A stretch of DNA of 64,000 bases, from positions 124,001-188,000 of the forward strand of contig NZ_JAHYBZ010000001.1 in the NCBI RefSeq assembly GCF_019430885.1, in the 5' to 3' direction. Every line of letters starts with the position of its first letter. The first letter of the stretch is position 1. The notes under the pieces were generated by a model that saw only the letters and a program-made list of their open reading frames with translations, searched no databases and was not told the origin of the DNA. Positions 37,101-44,688 of this stretch are shown here, piece by piece. This DNA is from Roseomonas alba (GTDB lineage Bacteria; Pseudomonadota; Alphaproteobacteria; Acetobacterales; Acetobacteraceae). A program made the translations under genes and the position numbers.

Positions 37101-37171
37101 TCCGCGTCCATCACAAGGATGGCGTGGTGCAGGGCCTCGATGGCCCGGAGGGCGGCCTCCTCAGCGTTCAC
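34142..37171 (-). CDS. Soluble multi-PAS sensor histidine kinase
   Basis: 1009 residues. Six tandem PAS modules of about 120-125 residues fill 1-750. Each has a start like HGIVICDPDHRVLAANQLA and an end like TPDGGFVITHSDITALAKAEDEA, so they arose by internal duplication. Then HisKA (phospho-acceptor H781 in SHELRTPL) and HATPase_c with N box NAVKFTP, G1 DTGIGM and G2 GSGLGLHL. No membrane helix or signal, hence cytosolic sensing. The start is GTG 37171, overlapping the ctaA stop by four bases (GTGA). No response regulator is nearby; ligand and output are unknown. Confidence 0.88.
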   Translation of the reverse strand: MNAEEAALRAIEALHHAILVMDADNRLVLANAALWKEAGVDSGRFPPGTPLRDIARLLAYRGLLGPGDPAALADQILAMDRSQFHLRHQRSADGARLSQISSQPLPGGGFVVCSVDITTLHRAETTARNRAALLERILNTQRGGIALFDAAKRLVLHNPAYRRHSNATAEMLDGRPTLTEIMQALSEAGEFPSSRDQDYVRKVISGERSHLRFGEREKMDGTVVRFHSTPQPDGGFLIESDDVTDLRRAEDEARRRAAILDGVLEALPHGVCVWSADRRVALFNDAYVRLMEGAPLQVGDTLEDVIRRRAAAGEYGTGEADAMYRLEMARDLSRPQERRRLRANGTALDVRTAPLPDGGHISVVTEITALWRAEDEARRRAELLETALGAIRHGIVICDPDHRVLAANQLARSLVGHEPGTDLVGHTAEEVIEQLHRAGNFGPEPAASELLRMALALDRTKPHVYQRTTPDGRVLEVASDPTPDGGFVITHSDITALAKAEDEASRRAKVLETAMASMRHGLIIYGPDRRVIAANELSAELGGHAPGSIRPGRLLDDLLGDLHAAGAYGPEPGASKRLKAGLAIDRSKPYRAVRETAGGRVLEISSDPTPDGGFIVTHFDITARARAEQAAQERARILQVMLDNTRHGICLFDANGYVVAANALAARICGLRPEQMAPGRHILEIRDEQAAAGEFGDPEAFARFVAGRPGDPWRGPHRYTRRRPNGMVLEITTDPTPDGGFVRTYNDVTEDRIVRDELERARAAAEAASEAKSRFLATMSHELRTPLASVIGYAEALLGETAPETIAEYAGAVRESGRQLLALIDDILEVARVGGTEAPGPVVPIDPAALVGSLAATAAPEAEVAGLRFETDAPPGLPRALCDERRLRRVLRALIANAVKFTPAGGSIRVAAAEDDDQGLVFRITDTGIGMAAKDIPRAFEPFTQLESSLARRYAGSGLGLHLAKLLTEAMGANLTLDSRPGEGTTATLRLPRGITISQSASAAPQETP

Positions 37172-38256
37172 CTGGCGCCGACCGGCGCCGGGGACCGGCG
37201 CAAGGCATGGAGCGCCAGCAGCGCCCCGGTCAGGACCAGCACCGCCACCGCCTGGTGCAGCGTGCCGAGCCAGGGCGGCACCACGGCGAGCAGCGTGGCG
37301 ACACCGAGCCCGTATTGCAGCAGCACGGCCATGGCGAGGCCATGGATCGCCCCGCGGACCCGCCCGCGTGGCAGGCTGCGCATCGCCGCGACCAGGGCCC
37401 AACCGACGAGGACCAGGGTCACGGTGGCCAGCAGGCGATGGTTGAACTGCACCGCCGCGATATTGGCGGTGAGATTCCTCCAGCCAGGTTCCAGCACCCA
37501 GTAGCCCGGTGGCACGAGGCGGCCCTCCATGAGAGGGAAAGTATTATAGTCCAAACCCGCACGAAGTCCTGCCACGAATCCGCCAGCCAGCATGGTCAGC
37601 ACCGCGAGCCCGCCGACGGCATGCACCAGGCGGCGCAGGCCGGCGGGCACGGGCGTTTCATCGGGCCGCGGCCGCAGCAGTGTCAACGCCGTCCAGACCA
37701 GCATGCCATAGAGCAGGAAGGCGAGGGCGAGGTGAATCACCAGGCGATAGGGCGATACGGCGGTCCGGTCCGCCTCGAAGCCCGAGGCCACCATGAACCA
37801 GCCGACCGCGCCCTGCAGCCCCCCCAGGACGAGCAGCAGCAGCAGCCGCGGCTTGTATCCGGCCGGCACCTGCCCGCGCAGCCAGAACCAGGCGAGCCCG
37901 GCCACATAGGCAATGCCGATCATCCGGCCCCAGAAGCGGTGGATCCATTCCAGCCAGAAGATCTGCTTGAAGCCCTCGAGCCCGAAGCCGGCATTCACGA
38001 GCTGATATTGCGGGATGGTGCGATAGAGGTCGTAGAGCCGGTTCCATTCGGCTTCCGACACCGGTGGCAGCATGCCGGTGATCGGCGCCCATTCCATGAT
38101 GGACAGGCCCGATCCGGTCAGTCGCGTCGCGCCGCCCAGGGCGACCATCACCCAGACCAGTCCGGCCATGAAAAGGAGCCAGCGCGCCACGGCGCGGCGG
38201 CGATGGGCGTCATGCTCGGCGGGCGGGGCGGCGGCGCCGCGGGAATCGAATGGCAT
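37168..38256 (-). CDS. ctaA: Heme A synthase (COX15/CtaA)
   Basis: 362 residues and about eight membrane helices. It oxidises the C8 methyl of heme O to the formyl of heme A for aa3 oxidases. Family segments: VALGGATRLTGSGLSIMEWAPI, EWNRLYDLYRTIPQYQ, FWLEWIHRFWGRMIG (heme-ligand His), VIHLALAFLL, GLDYNTFPLMEG and the second-half His motifs FNHRLLA and TLHQAVAV. The long loop of type-2 (alphaproteobacterial/mitochondrial) enzymes is present. Start ATG 38256. Consistent with the aa3-oxidase subunit IV gene at 45834. Confidence 0.95.
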   Translation of the reverse strand: MPFDSRGAAAPPAEHDAHRRRAVARWLLFMAGLVWVMVALGGATRLTGSGLSIMEWAPITGMLPPVSEAEWNRLYDLYRTIPQYQLVNAGFGLEGFKQIFWLEWIHRFWGRMIGIAYVAGLAWFWLRGQVPAGYKPRLLLLLVLGGLQGAVGWFMVASGFEADRTAVSPYRLVIHLALAFLLYGMLVWTALTLLRPRPDETPVPAGLRRLVHAVGGLAVLTMLAGGFVAGLRAGLDYNTFPLMEGRLVPPGYWVLEPGWRNLTANIAAVQFNHRLLATVTLVLVGWALVAAMRSLPRGRVRGAIHGLAMAVLLQYGLGVATLLAVVPPWLGTLHQAVAVLVLTGALLALHALRRSPAPVGAR

Positions 38257-38337
38257 GGCGGGCGATATAGGCCCGCGTGGCGCCGAGCACACGGGGGCTG
38301 CTTGCCGGGGCGGGGCCGGGCTGCTACCGCGCGCCCC

Positions 38338-39123
38338 ATGCTCCCTGACCCCCGCGCCGGGTCCGCGCCCGAGCCGGGCCCGGATGCCGCCGCGACACCC
38401 GTCCTGTCCGTCGTCATCCCCGTGCGGAACGAGGCCCCGAACATCGCGCCCCTGGTGGCCGAGATCGAGGCCGCGCTCGCCGCCATTCCCCATGAGATCG
38501 TCTATGTCGATGACGGGTCGACCGACGCGACGCCCGAGGCGCTGCGCGCGGCCCGCGCCGCCGGGGCGCCACTGCGGGCGCTGCGCCATCAGGCCTCCTG
38601 CGGCCAGTCGGCCGCCATCGTCACCGGTGTGAAGGCGGCGCGCGGGCGCTGGATCGCGACCCTGGATGGGGACGGGCAGAACGACCCGGCCGACATCCCC
38701 CGCCTGCTTGCCCGGGCCGAGGCCGAGGCCCAGGAAGGCCGCCGGACCCTGATCGCGGGGCACCGGGTGAACCGCAAGGACAGCGGGGTGAAGCGCTACA
38801 CCAGCCGCATCGCCAACGGCGTGCGCGCCTGGTTGCTGCGGGACGCGACGCCCGATACCGGCTGCGGGCTGAAGGTCTTCCCGCGCGACCTGTTCCTCGA
38901 TCTGCCGAAATTCGACCACATGCACCGCTATCTGCCGGCGCTGGTGCTGCGCCAGGGCGGGGCGGTGGTCAGCGAGCCCGTGAACCACCGGCCGCGCACG
39001 CGCGGCGCCTCCAACTACGGGACGCTCGACCGTCTTCTGGTGGGCATCTTCGACCTGATCGGCGTGGCCTGGCTGCAGCGACGCGGCCGGCGGCCGGTCA
39101 TCGAGCGCGACGAAGGCCCATGA
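38338..39123 (+). CDS. Glycosyltransferase family 2, polyprenyl-phosphate sugar transferase-like
   Basis: 261 residues: LSVVIPVRNEAPNIAPLVAEIE, VYVDDGSTDAT and the catalytic-site TLDGDGQNDPADIP (DXD analogue). Acceptor-binding RTRGASNYG lies near the C-terminus. These features match dolichol/undecaprenyl-phosphate mannosyl- or glucosyltransferases (DPM1/ArnC group), without the extra C-terminal membrane pair of GtrB types. It overlaps the VTT-domain gene by four bases (ATGA). It probably supplies a lipid-linked sugar for lipid A or cell-wall modification. Confidence 0.85.
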   Translation: MLPDPRAGSAPEPGPDAAATPVLSVVIPVRNEAPNIAPLVAEIEAALAAIPHEIVYVDDGSTDATPEALRAARAAGAPLRALRHQASCGQSAAIVTGVKAARGRWIATLDGDGQNDPADIPRLLARAEAEAQEGRRTLIAGHRVNRKDSGVKRYTSRIANGVRAWLLRDATPDTGCGLKVFPRDLFLDLPKFDHMHRYLPALVLRQGGAVVSEPVNHRPRTRGASNYGTLDRLLVGIFDLIGVAWLQRRGRRPVIERDEGP

Positions 39124-39815
39124 CCGAGGCGGCGGCGTCCGGGCGGCGTCGCGCGGCGCTGCTCAAGCTGGCGATCATGGCGGCCGGGCTGGTGCTGGCC
39201 GGGCTGTTGCTGCGTGAGGTCGGCTTCGCCCCCGGGACGGATTGGGTGGATCGCTGGGTGCTGGGGCAGGGGCTGCTCGGCGACCTGGTCTTCATCGGCA
39301 TGGGGGCTGCGGCGACGGCGGCCGGAGCGCCGCGGCAGGGGGTCGCCTTCCTGGGCGGCTATGCCTTCGGGATCGTGGAAGGCACGGCGCTGTCGCTGGC
39401 CGCGCAGGTGGCGGGCTGCGCGCTGTCCTATCTGTGGGCGGGCGCGGTCGGGCGGGGCTGGGCGGAACGGCGGCTCGCCGGGCGGTTCGGGCATCGGCTG
39501 CGGCCGCTGCGTGACGTGCTGGCGGGCAGCCCCTTCAACGCGACGCTCGCCCTGCGGCTGCTGCCGGTGGGGAACAACCTGGCGCTGAACCTGCTCGCGG
39601 GCATGGCCAGCATTCCCTTCCTGCCCTTCCTGGCCGGTTCGGCGATCGGCTACCTGCCCCAGACGGTGGTTTTCGCCCTGCTGGGCAAGGGCATCCGGGT
39701 GGATGGGGCCTGGCAGCTCGGCCTTGGGGTTGGGCTGTTCGTCGTCTCGGCCGGGATCGGGCTGGCGCTGCTGCGCCGGCACCAGGCGGGCCGCGCCATC
39801 GAGGAAGAGGACTGA
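39120..39815 (+). CDS. TVP38/TMEM64 (VTT-domain) membrane protein
   Basis: 231 residues and about six membrane spans. The VTT core is visible as GVAFLGGYAFGIVEGTALSLAAQVAG, ALRLLPVGNNLALNLLAGMASIPFLPFLAGSAIGYLPQT (in segments). DedA/TVP38 proteins are linked to lipid scrambling or undecaprenyl-phosphate recycling. Coupling to a polyprenyl-phosphate glycosyltransferase fits that theme (inference). Ends with a short acidic tail EEED. Confidence 0.8.
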   Translation: MTEAAASGRRRAALLKLAIMAAGLVLAGLLLREVGFAPGTDWVDRWVLGQGLLGDLVFIGMGAAATAAGAPRQGVAFLGGYAFGIVEGTALSLAAQVAGCALSYLWAGAVGRGWAERRLAGRFGHRLRPLRDVLAGSPFNATLALRLLPVGNNLALNLLAGMASIPFLPFLAGSAIGYLPQTVVFALLGKGIRVDGAWQLGLGVGLFVVSAGIGLALLRRHQAGRAIEEED

Positions 39816-39817
39816 GG

Positions 39818-39956
39818 GCCTGTCTTGGAAGTCCGGCCGGACTGCACCCCCACCCCCGACCACCCATCCGGGATACCGCTGTTGGGTGGCCGGGTGGGGC
39901 TGCGGGCCGCGGTGCCGGGCGCCGGAGGTCGCCGTCAGGCGATGTCCGAGACAGGC
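39818..39956. repeat. MITE-like hairpin element, copy 2
   Basis: 139 bases bounded by inverted ends GCCTGTCTTGGA (39818-39829) and TCCGAGACAGGC (39945-39956), 11 of 12 matching. Inside is an imperfect hairpin (CCACCCCCGACCACCCA against TGGGTGGCCGGGTGG, apex CCGGGATACCG) that aligns with the hairpin at 11838-11879. No transposase frame. Non-autonomous transposable element remnant is the simplest reading. Confidence 0.55.
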
Positions 39957-40020
39957 TCTGACGCCGCAGCCCTTGTGCCGGATCAAGGACGGCGCAGATT
40001 GCGGGCAGGAGGATGAGGCC

Positions 40021-41196
40021 ATGAATACGGATGTCGCCATCATCGGAGCCGGGCCGGCTGGGCTTGCCCTGGCTTGCGCCCTGTCGGGCAGCGGACTGCG
40101 CGTCACCCTGCTGGAGCGCGCGCCCGAGGCGAGCATTGCCGACCCGGCCTTCGACGGGCGCGAGATCGCCCTGACCCACCGATCCCAGGCCATCCTGGGC
40201 GACCTTGGTGCCTGGGACCGCATCCCGGTCGCCGAGACGGCGCCGCTGCGCGAGGCGAAGGTCATCAACGGCGCCTCGCCACTGGCCCTGCGCTTCGCGC
40301 CAGGCGGCGAAGGGGAACCGCTCGGCCGGCTGGTGCCGAACCACCTGATCCGTCGCGCGCTGTTCGAGCAGGCGATGGCCGCCGATGCGGGCGAACTGCG
40401 CGCCGGCTGCAAGGTGGTGGGCCTGTCGCTCGGTGCGGACTCCGCGACGGTGATGCTGGATGGCGGCGAGAGACTGACGGCTCGGCTGGTGGTCGCTGCG
40501 GATTCCCGCTTTTCCGAGGCGCGGCGGCGCGCCGGGATCGGGGCGGCGATGCTCGATTTCGGGCGGACGATGATCGTCGCCCGCGTCGCCCACGAGAAGC
40601 CGCATGGCGGCGTGGCGACCGAGTGGTTCGGTCATGGCCAGACCATCGCCATGCTGCCGCTGAACGGGGCGATGTCCTCGGTGGTGCTGACCCTGCCGCC
40701 GGCGCTGGCCGAGGCCGCGATGGCCATGTCCGAGGAGGACTTCGGCGCCGAGGTGACGCGCCGCTACGAATCCCGCCTCGGTCCGATGCGGCTGGCGGCG
40801 ACGCGGCATGCCTATCCGCTGGTCGCGACCTACGCCCACCGCTTCGTCGGGCCGCGCTTTGCCCTGCTGGGCGATGCTGCCGTCGGGATGCACCCGGTCA
40901 CGGCCCATGGCTTCAATTTCGGCCTGTCCGGTGCCGAACTGCTGGCCGGGGAGATCCGCCGTGCTGCCGATCCTGGCTCGGCGGCGGGGCTGGCGCGCTA
41001 TGCCTGGGGGCATCGGCGGGCGACGCTGCCGCTGTTCCTCGCCACCAATGCGGTGGCGCGGCTGTATTCGGATGACCGCGCGCCAGCACGGCTGGCTCGG
41101 GCGGCGCTGATCGGGGCCGGGGCGGTGCTGGGGCCCGTCCGCAAGGCGATCGTGGCCGGGCTGATGGACGCCCCGGGGCGCCGACGTCTGGCCTGA
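40021..41196 (+). CDS. FAD-dependent hydroxylase of the UbiH/Coq6 type, possibly UbiM
   Basis: 391 residues. The FAD dinucleotide motif is DVAIIGAGPAGLALACAL at the start; the second FAD motif is FALLGDAAVGMHPVTAHGFNFGLSGAELLAGEI near 280-315, which matches ubiquinone-pathway monooxygenases. DSRFSEARRRAGIG replaces the usual DG motif and resembles the promiscuous UbiM group known in Acetobacteraceae and Neisseria. It adds a ring hydroxyl during ubiquinone synthesis. GGAGGATGAGGCC precedes ATG 40021. The exact ring position cannot be told. Confidence 0.85.
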   Translation: MNTDVAIIGAGPAGLALACALSGSGLRVTLLERAPEASIADPAFDGREIALTHRSQAILGDLGAWDRIPVAETAPLREAKVINGASPLALRFAPGGEGEPLGRLVPNHLIRRALFEQAMAADAGELRAGCKVVGLSLGADSATVMLDGGERLTARLVVAADSRFSEARRRAGIGAAMLDFGRTMIVARVAHEKPHGGVATEWFGHGQTIAMLPLNGAMSSVVLTLPPALAEAAMAMSEEDFGAEVTRRYESRLGPMRLAATRHAYPLVATYAHRFVGPRFALLGDAAVGMHPVTAHGFNFGLSGAELLAGEIRRAADPGSAAGLARYAWGHRRATLPLFLATNAVARLYSDDRAPARLARAALIGAGAVLGPVRKAIVAGLMDAPGRRRLA

Positions 41197-41239
41197 CGCT
41201 GCGCGGGCGTCCTGGTGCAGGCAGCGTGGAGGACGCGCG

Positions 41240-41560
41240 TTGATGGCGGCGTCGCGTTGGAGGGGCCGTGCCCATTTACGCGAAGGTGGGTTGGAGGGGG
41301 GCGCCGTTCCTCTCCAAACCTTACCCCGCCAGGCCATGGATGGCCTGGACCGCCGGCATCCGGCATCGGGTAGGACGGTCACGTCGCCCCCTCCCGGCGC
41401 CCGTTCTGCGCAAGGGCGGGTTTCGGTCATCCTTCCCGCCGTCATTCCCGGTGCCAGGTGACGGTTTCCAGAGGCCCTGTGGCCCTCGGCGGGTAGGGGG
41501 CCGGGGGAGGGCAGAGCCCTCTTCCGCTCTGCCCGCACCGTGGTCGTCGCGCGTATGGGA
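41240..41560. repeat. Composite palindromic intergenic repeat, copy C
   Basis: It holds GTTGGAGG...CCTCTCCAAAC, CCAGGCCATGGATGGCCTGG (perfect palindrome near 41331), GCATCGGGTAGGACGGTCAC, GCCAGGTGACGGTTTCCAGAGGCC and GGGAGGGCAGAGCCCTCTTCC. Its inverse complement aligns with 62480-62660 over the CCGGCGGTCCAGGCCAT block and the GGAAACCGTCAC module. No coding frame with a ribosome site. Confidence 0.6.
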
Positions 41561-41594
41561 TAGCGCGCCACCCTGAACCCGGGGCCGAAAGCGA

Positions 41595-41969
41595 TCACCC
41601 GATGGCGGCGACCGGCTGCCGCAGCCGCCGCAGCAGGACATCGCCCGTGGCGGCGATGGCAAGGCCGTTCACCGCATGCGCCGCCCGCAGCGCCGGGATG
41701 TCGAGCGCTGCACCCAGCCCGAGCCAGCCGAACTGCATCGCATAGAGTCCTGCGAGGGCACTTGCAGGACTGCGCAGCGGCAGCAGCGCGGGTGTCGTGC
41801 AGGCCAGGATCGCCAGCCCCAGGACCGGCAGCGCCATCGCCGCGCCGACGGAACGATGCAGGTTCCACGCGGCGCCATCCGCGAAGACGCCGAGGCCGAC
41901 GAGGAGGAATTGCGCGACCACGAAGGCCGGGATCGCCAGCGCGAAGGCGCGTCCGAGCGCGGCCGTCAC
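41595..41969 (-). CDS. DUF6220-like four-helix membrane protein
   Basis: 124 residues from GTG 41969, overlapping the upstream gene's stop by four bases. Four hydrophobic segments: LAIPAFVVAQFLLVGLGVF, then NLHRSVGAAMALPVLGLAI with the single His of the family, ALAGLYAMQFGWLGLG, and AVNGLAIAATGDVLL. The arrangement resembles DUF6220 / cytochrome-b561-like small membrane proteins. Role unknown; co-translated with the epimerase-like gene. Confidence 0.65.
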   Translation of the reverse strand: MTAALGRAFALAIPAFVVAQFLLVGLGVFADGAAWNLHRSVGAAMALPVLGLAILACTTPALLPLRSPASALAGLYAMQFGWLGLGAALDIPALRAAHAVNGLAIAATGDVLLRRLRQPVAAIG

Positions 41970-42940
41970 GACACTGCCTTCCGCAGCACCGGGGCGGGCA
42001 GGCAGCCGAGGCCGCGCAGCGTCGCCGACACGGCGTCGTCCAGCGGGGTATGCGGCTCCTCGCCGAGCAGGGCGCGCAGCTTCGCATTGTCGAGCCGGAT
42101 CGCGCTGCGCCAGAGATAGGCAATCTCCGCCACCTCCCGCGCGAAGGGCCAGACCGGCGCGAGGAGCCGGAACAGCATCCAGGGCAGGCGGCGCACCGGC
42201 AGGTCGGGCTGGTCGAGCGCGCGGCGGATGGAATCGACCATATCCGTGCCGCCGGCATCCCAATGGCCGTCCATGTGGAAGCGCGCGAAGCCGCCGGGCA
42301 GGGCAGGGTGGTGGAGCAGGCGCAGCATGGTCTCGGCCACGTCCGGCAGATAGGCCCATTGATGGCCGATGCCCGGCCGGCCGGGATGGACAATGCGCCG
42401 CGGAATGCTTCCCGGCTGCACCAGGGCCTGGGAGAACCAGGAGTTGCCGGCCTCGGCCCCGAAATAATCCCCGGCGCGGACGATGAGCACGTCCAGGCCG
42501 GATTCGGCCAGGCGCAGTTCCATCGCCGCACGGATTGCGCCCTTGCGGGTCAGCGGATGCTGCGGGGCGTTCTCGGCGATGCGAGGAAAGGTATCGGGGC
42601 CGTAATTGTAGACCGTGCCGGGCAGCAGGATGCGGGCGCGCTGGCGGGTGGCGGCGGCGATACTCGCTTCCAGCATGGCCGGGACCAGGCGGGGCCAGTG
42701 GCGATAGCCGGGCGGGTTCACGGCGTGGACGATCAGGGCCACGCCCTCGGCCGCGGCGGCGACGTCGGCCGGTCGGGTGGCGTCGCCCTGCACCCAGGCT
42801 AGTCCGCCACGCGCCGGCTGGCCGGCCGCCTGCCGGTGCAGCGCCTTCACGCGCCAACCGCGGGCGAGCAGGCCCCGCGCCACCGCCCCGCCGATGCCGC
42901 CCGTGGCGCCGAGCACCAGGGCCGTCCTGTCCTGACTCAT
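41966..42940 (-). CDS. NAD(P)-binding epimerase/reductase-like protein (extended SDR)
   Basis: 324 residues. A Rossmann start ALVLGATGGIGGAVARGLLARGW is followed by GDATRPADVAAAAEGVALIVHAVN and the active-site-like VYNYGPDTFP (Y without the full YxxxK). Later come VIRAGDYFGAEAGNSWF and a DVAETMLRLL segment typical of NAD-dependent epimerase/dehydratase and SDR-a proteins. The substrate is unknown. Divergent from a LysR regulator across 91 bases, which probably controls it. First gene of a pair with the DUF6220-like gene. Confidence 0.8.
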   Translation of the reverse strand: MSQDRTALVLGATGGIGGAVARGLLARGWRVKALHRQAAGQPARGGLAWVQGDATRPADVAAAAEGVALIVHAVNPPGYRHWPRLVPAMLEASIAAATRQRARILLPGTVYNYGPDTFPRIAENAPQHPLTRKGAIRAAMELRLAESGLDVLIVRAGDYFGAEAGNSWFSQALVQPGSIPRRIVHPGRPGIGHQWAYLPDVAETMLRLLHHPALPGGFARFHMDGHWDAGGTDMVDSIRRALDQPDLPVRRLPWMLFRLLAPVWPFAREVAEIAYLWRSAIRLDNAKLRALLGEEPHTPLDDAVSATLRGLGCLPAPVLRKAVS

Positions 42941-43019
42941 CCGGTCTGTCTCCTGTCCGATGGGGGAGACATCGCGCCGCGCGGTCCTGAACAGAATTGC
43001 GTGAAGACGTGCAGATGAT

Positions 43020-43033
43020 ATACGAAATCGTAT
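43020..43033. promoter_or_regulatory. Candidate LysR-type operator overlapping the regulator's start codon
   Basis: The dyad ATACGAAATCGTAT has perfect 6-bp arms around AA. It touches the ATG of the LysR gene (43032) and lies in the 91-base divergent spacer. Position suits autorepression plus control of the divergent gene, as in many LysR systems. It is a single palindrome, so only suggestive. Confidence 0.45.
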
Positions 43034-43931
43034 GGCATCGCGCGAACCCGGCTGGGACCTCTACCGCAGCTTCCTCGCGGTGCTGGAGGAAGGGTCCCTG
43101 TCCGGCGCCGCGCGGGCGTTGGACCTGACCCAACCCACAGTAGGGCGGCATGTCGATGCGCTGGAGGCGGCGCTGGGCGAGGCGTTGTTCACCCGTTCCG
43201 CCCATGGGCTGGAACCGACCGACGCGGCCCAGGCGCTGCGCCCCCATGCCGAGGCCATCGCCGCGGAGGCGGCGGCGCTGCTGCGCAAGGCTTCTGGCCG
43301 CCGCGGCGTGGTGCAGGGCACGGTGCGCATCACGGCCAGCGAGGTGATCGGTGTCGAGGTCCTGCCACCGATCCTCGCCGCGCTGCGGCGGACGCATCCG
43401 GGCCTGGTGCTGGAACTCGCCCTGACCAGCACGGTCGAGGACCTGCTGCGCCGTGAGGCCGACATCGCCGTGCGCATGGTCGCCCCGAAGCAGGAGGCGT
43501 TGCTGGCCCGCCGCATCGGCGACGTCATGCTTGGCCTGCATGCGAGGCGGGACTACCTGGACCGGTGTGGCGTGCCGGACAGCCTTGCGGCATTGCATGG
43601 CCATACGCTGATCGGCTTCGACCGAGAGACGGCGGCGGTCAATGCCATGCGTCGGCGCATCAGCGGCCTCGACCGGGAGATGTTCGCCCTGCGGGCCGAC
43701 AGCGATCTCGCCCAGCTCGCCGCGATCCGGGCGGGCTTCGGCATCGGTGTCTGCCAGGTGCCGCTGGCCGCGCGCGACCCGTCGCTTGCGCGGGTGCTGG
43801 GCGGGGAGTTCGCGCTGCCGCTGCCCTGCTGGGTGGCGATGCACGAAGCCATGGCGCGCGATCCGCGCTGCCGGGTGGTCTTCGATGCGCTGGTGCGGGG
43901 TCTGTCGGACTATCTCCGCGACGGGGTGTGA
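43032..43931 (+). CDS. LysR-family transcriptional regulator
   Basis: 299 residues. The N-terminal winged helix [42 protein letters not shown] is the classic LTTR DNA-binding domain. An effector domain follows ([20 protein letters not shown] onward). Transcribed away from the epimerase-like gene, its likely target. The effector is unknown. Confidence 0.92.
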   Translation: MASREPGWDLYRSFLAVLEEGSLSGAARALDLTQPTVGRHVDALEAALGEALFTRSAHGLEPTDAAQALRPHAEAIAAEAAALLRKASGRRGVVQGTVRITASEVIGVEVLPPILAALRRTHPGLVLELALTSTVEDLLRREADIAVRMVAPKQEALLARRIGDVMLGLHARRDYLDRCGVPDSLAALHGHTLIGFDRETAAVNAMRRRISGLDREMFALRADSDLAQLAAIRAGFGIGVCQVPLAARDPSLARVLGGEFALPLPCWVAMHEAMARDPRCRVVFDALVRGLSDYLRDGV

Positions 43932-44017
43932 ACCATGCCGGTCACACCGCTGGGCTTGCGGTCCGGCCGCGCCCCGTCTATGCGCCCGGCGACCCAATAC
44001 GACCGAGGACTGCCACC

Positions 44018-44440
44018 ATGGCCATCGAGCGCACCTTTTCCATCATCAAGCCGGACGCCACCCGCCGCAACCTGACCGGCGCGATCAACGCGGTGTTCGA
44101 GAAGAACGGCCTGAAGATCGTCGCCCAGAAGCGCCTCTGGATGTCCCGCGCCCAGGCCAAGGAATTCTACAAGGTCCACGCTGAACGCCCGTTCTACAAC
44201 GACCTGGTGGACTTCATGGTCTCCGGCCCGGTGGTGGTGCAGGTGCTGGAAGGCGAGGGCGCCGTGGCCAAGAACCGTGACCTGATGGGCGCGACCAACC
44301 CGGCCAACGCCGCCGAGGGCACCATCCGCAAGCTGTTCGCCGAGAGCATCGAGGCGAATTCCGTGCACGGGTCCGACAGCCCGGAGAACGCGGCGGTCGA
44401 GATCGCCTATTTCTTCGCCGGCACCGAGATCGTCGGCTGA
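44018..44440 (+). CDS. ndk: Nucleoside diphosphate kinase
   Basis: 140 residues, standard. It transfers the gamma phosphate between nucleoside triphosphates and diphosphates through phospho-His. The opening is [14 protein letters not shown], with catalytic H117 in [10 protein letters not shown] and [19 protein letters not shown] before it. A strong terminator lies downstream. Confidence 0.98.
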   Translation: MAIERTFSIIKPDATRRNLTGAINAVFEKNGLKIVAQKRLWMSRAQAKEFYKVHAERPFYNDLVDFMVSGPVVVQVLEGEGAVAKNRDLMGATNPANAAEGTIRKLFAESIEANSVHGSDSPENAAVEIAYFFAGTEIVG

Positions 44441-44454
44441 CATCGCGCCGGGCG

Positions 44455-44573
44455 GCCGAGAGCGGTTCCTCCGAGGATGGAACCGCCCTCGCTCCCCTCG
44501 GGCAGGCATCTTCACCTGTCCGGGTGATTCCTCCTGGGCAGGATCTCTCCCAGGACCCGCCTGCCGCCGACAT
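44455..44573. other. ndk 3' region with hairpins
   Basis: Short inverted repeats precede the terminator: GCGGTTCC...GGAACCGC and CCTGGGCAGGATCTCTCCCAGG. They may stabilise the ndk transcript end. No gene. Confidence 0.35.
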
Positions 44574-44616
44574 CCGGCACCGCTCCGCTTGGCGGGGCGG
44601 TGCCGGTTTTGTTTTC
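44574..44616 (+). terminator. ndk: Rho-independent terminator of ndk
   Basis: A 10-bp stem CCGGCACCGC / GCGGTGCCGG (44574-44583 and 44597-44606) followed by TTTTGTTTT. One of the clearest terminators in the window. Confidence 0.85.
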
Positions 44617-44688
44617 ATGGCCTGCCTCACCCGCCGTTAACACTCTCTGAGTCTTGATGTGCGCCCTTGGCGAGGAGCGGGCGGACGC

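Noticed and set aside
34286..37504. A 1072-codon plus-strand frame opposite the PAS kinase.
   Set aside because: Antisense shadow; the complementary frame carries complete kinase and PAS motifs.
39535..42531. A 998-codon minus-strand frame over the VTT, Ubi-hydroxylase and epimerase genes.
   Set aside because: It runs across three well-supported genes and intergenic repeats; composition is Arg/Ala/Pro-rich and featureless.
44574..44616. A possible attenuator for the downstream EAL gene.
   Set aside because: The hairpin with T run fits a plain ndk terminator; no alternative antiterminator pairing or leader peptide was seen.
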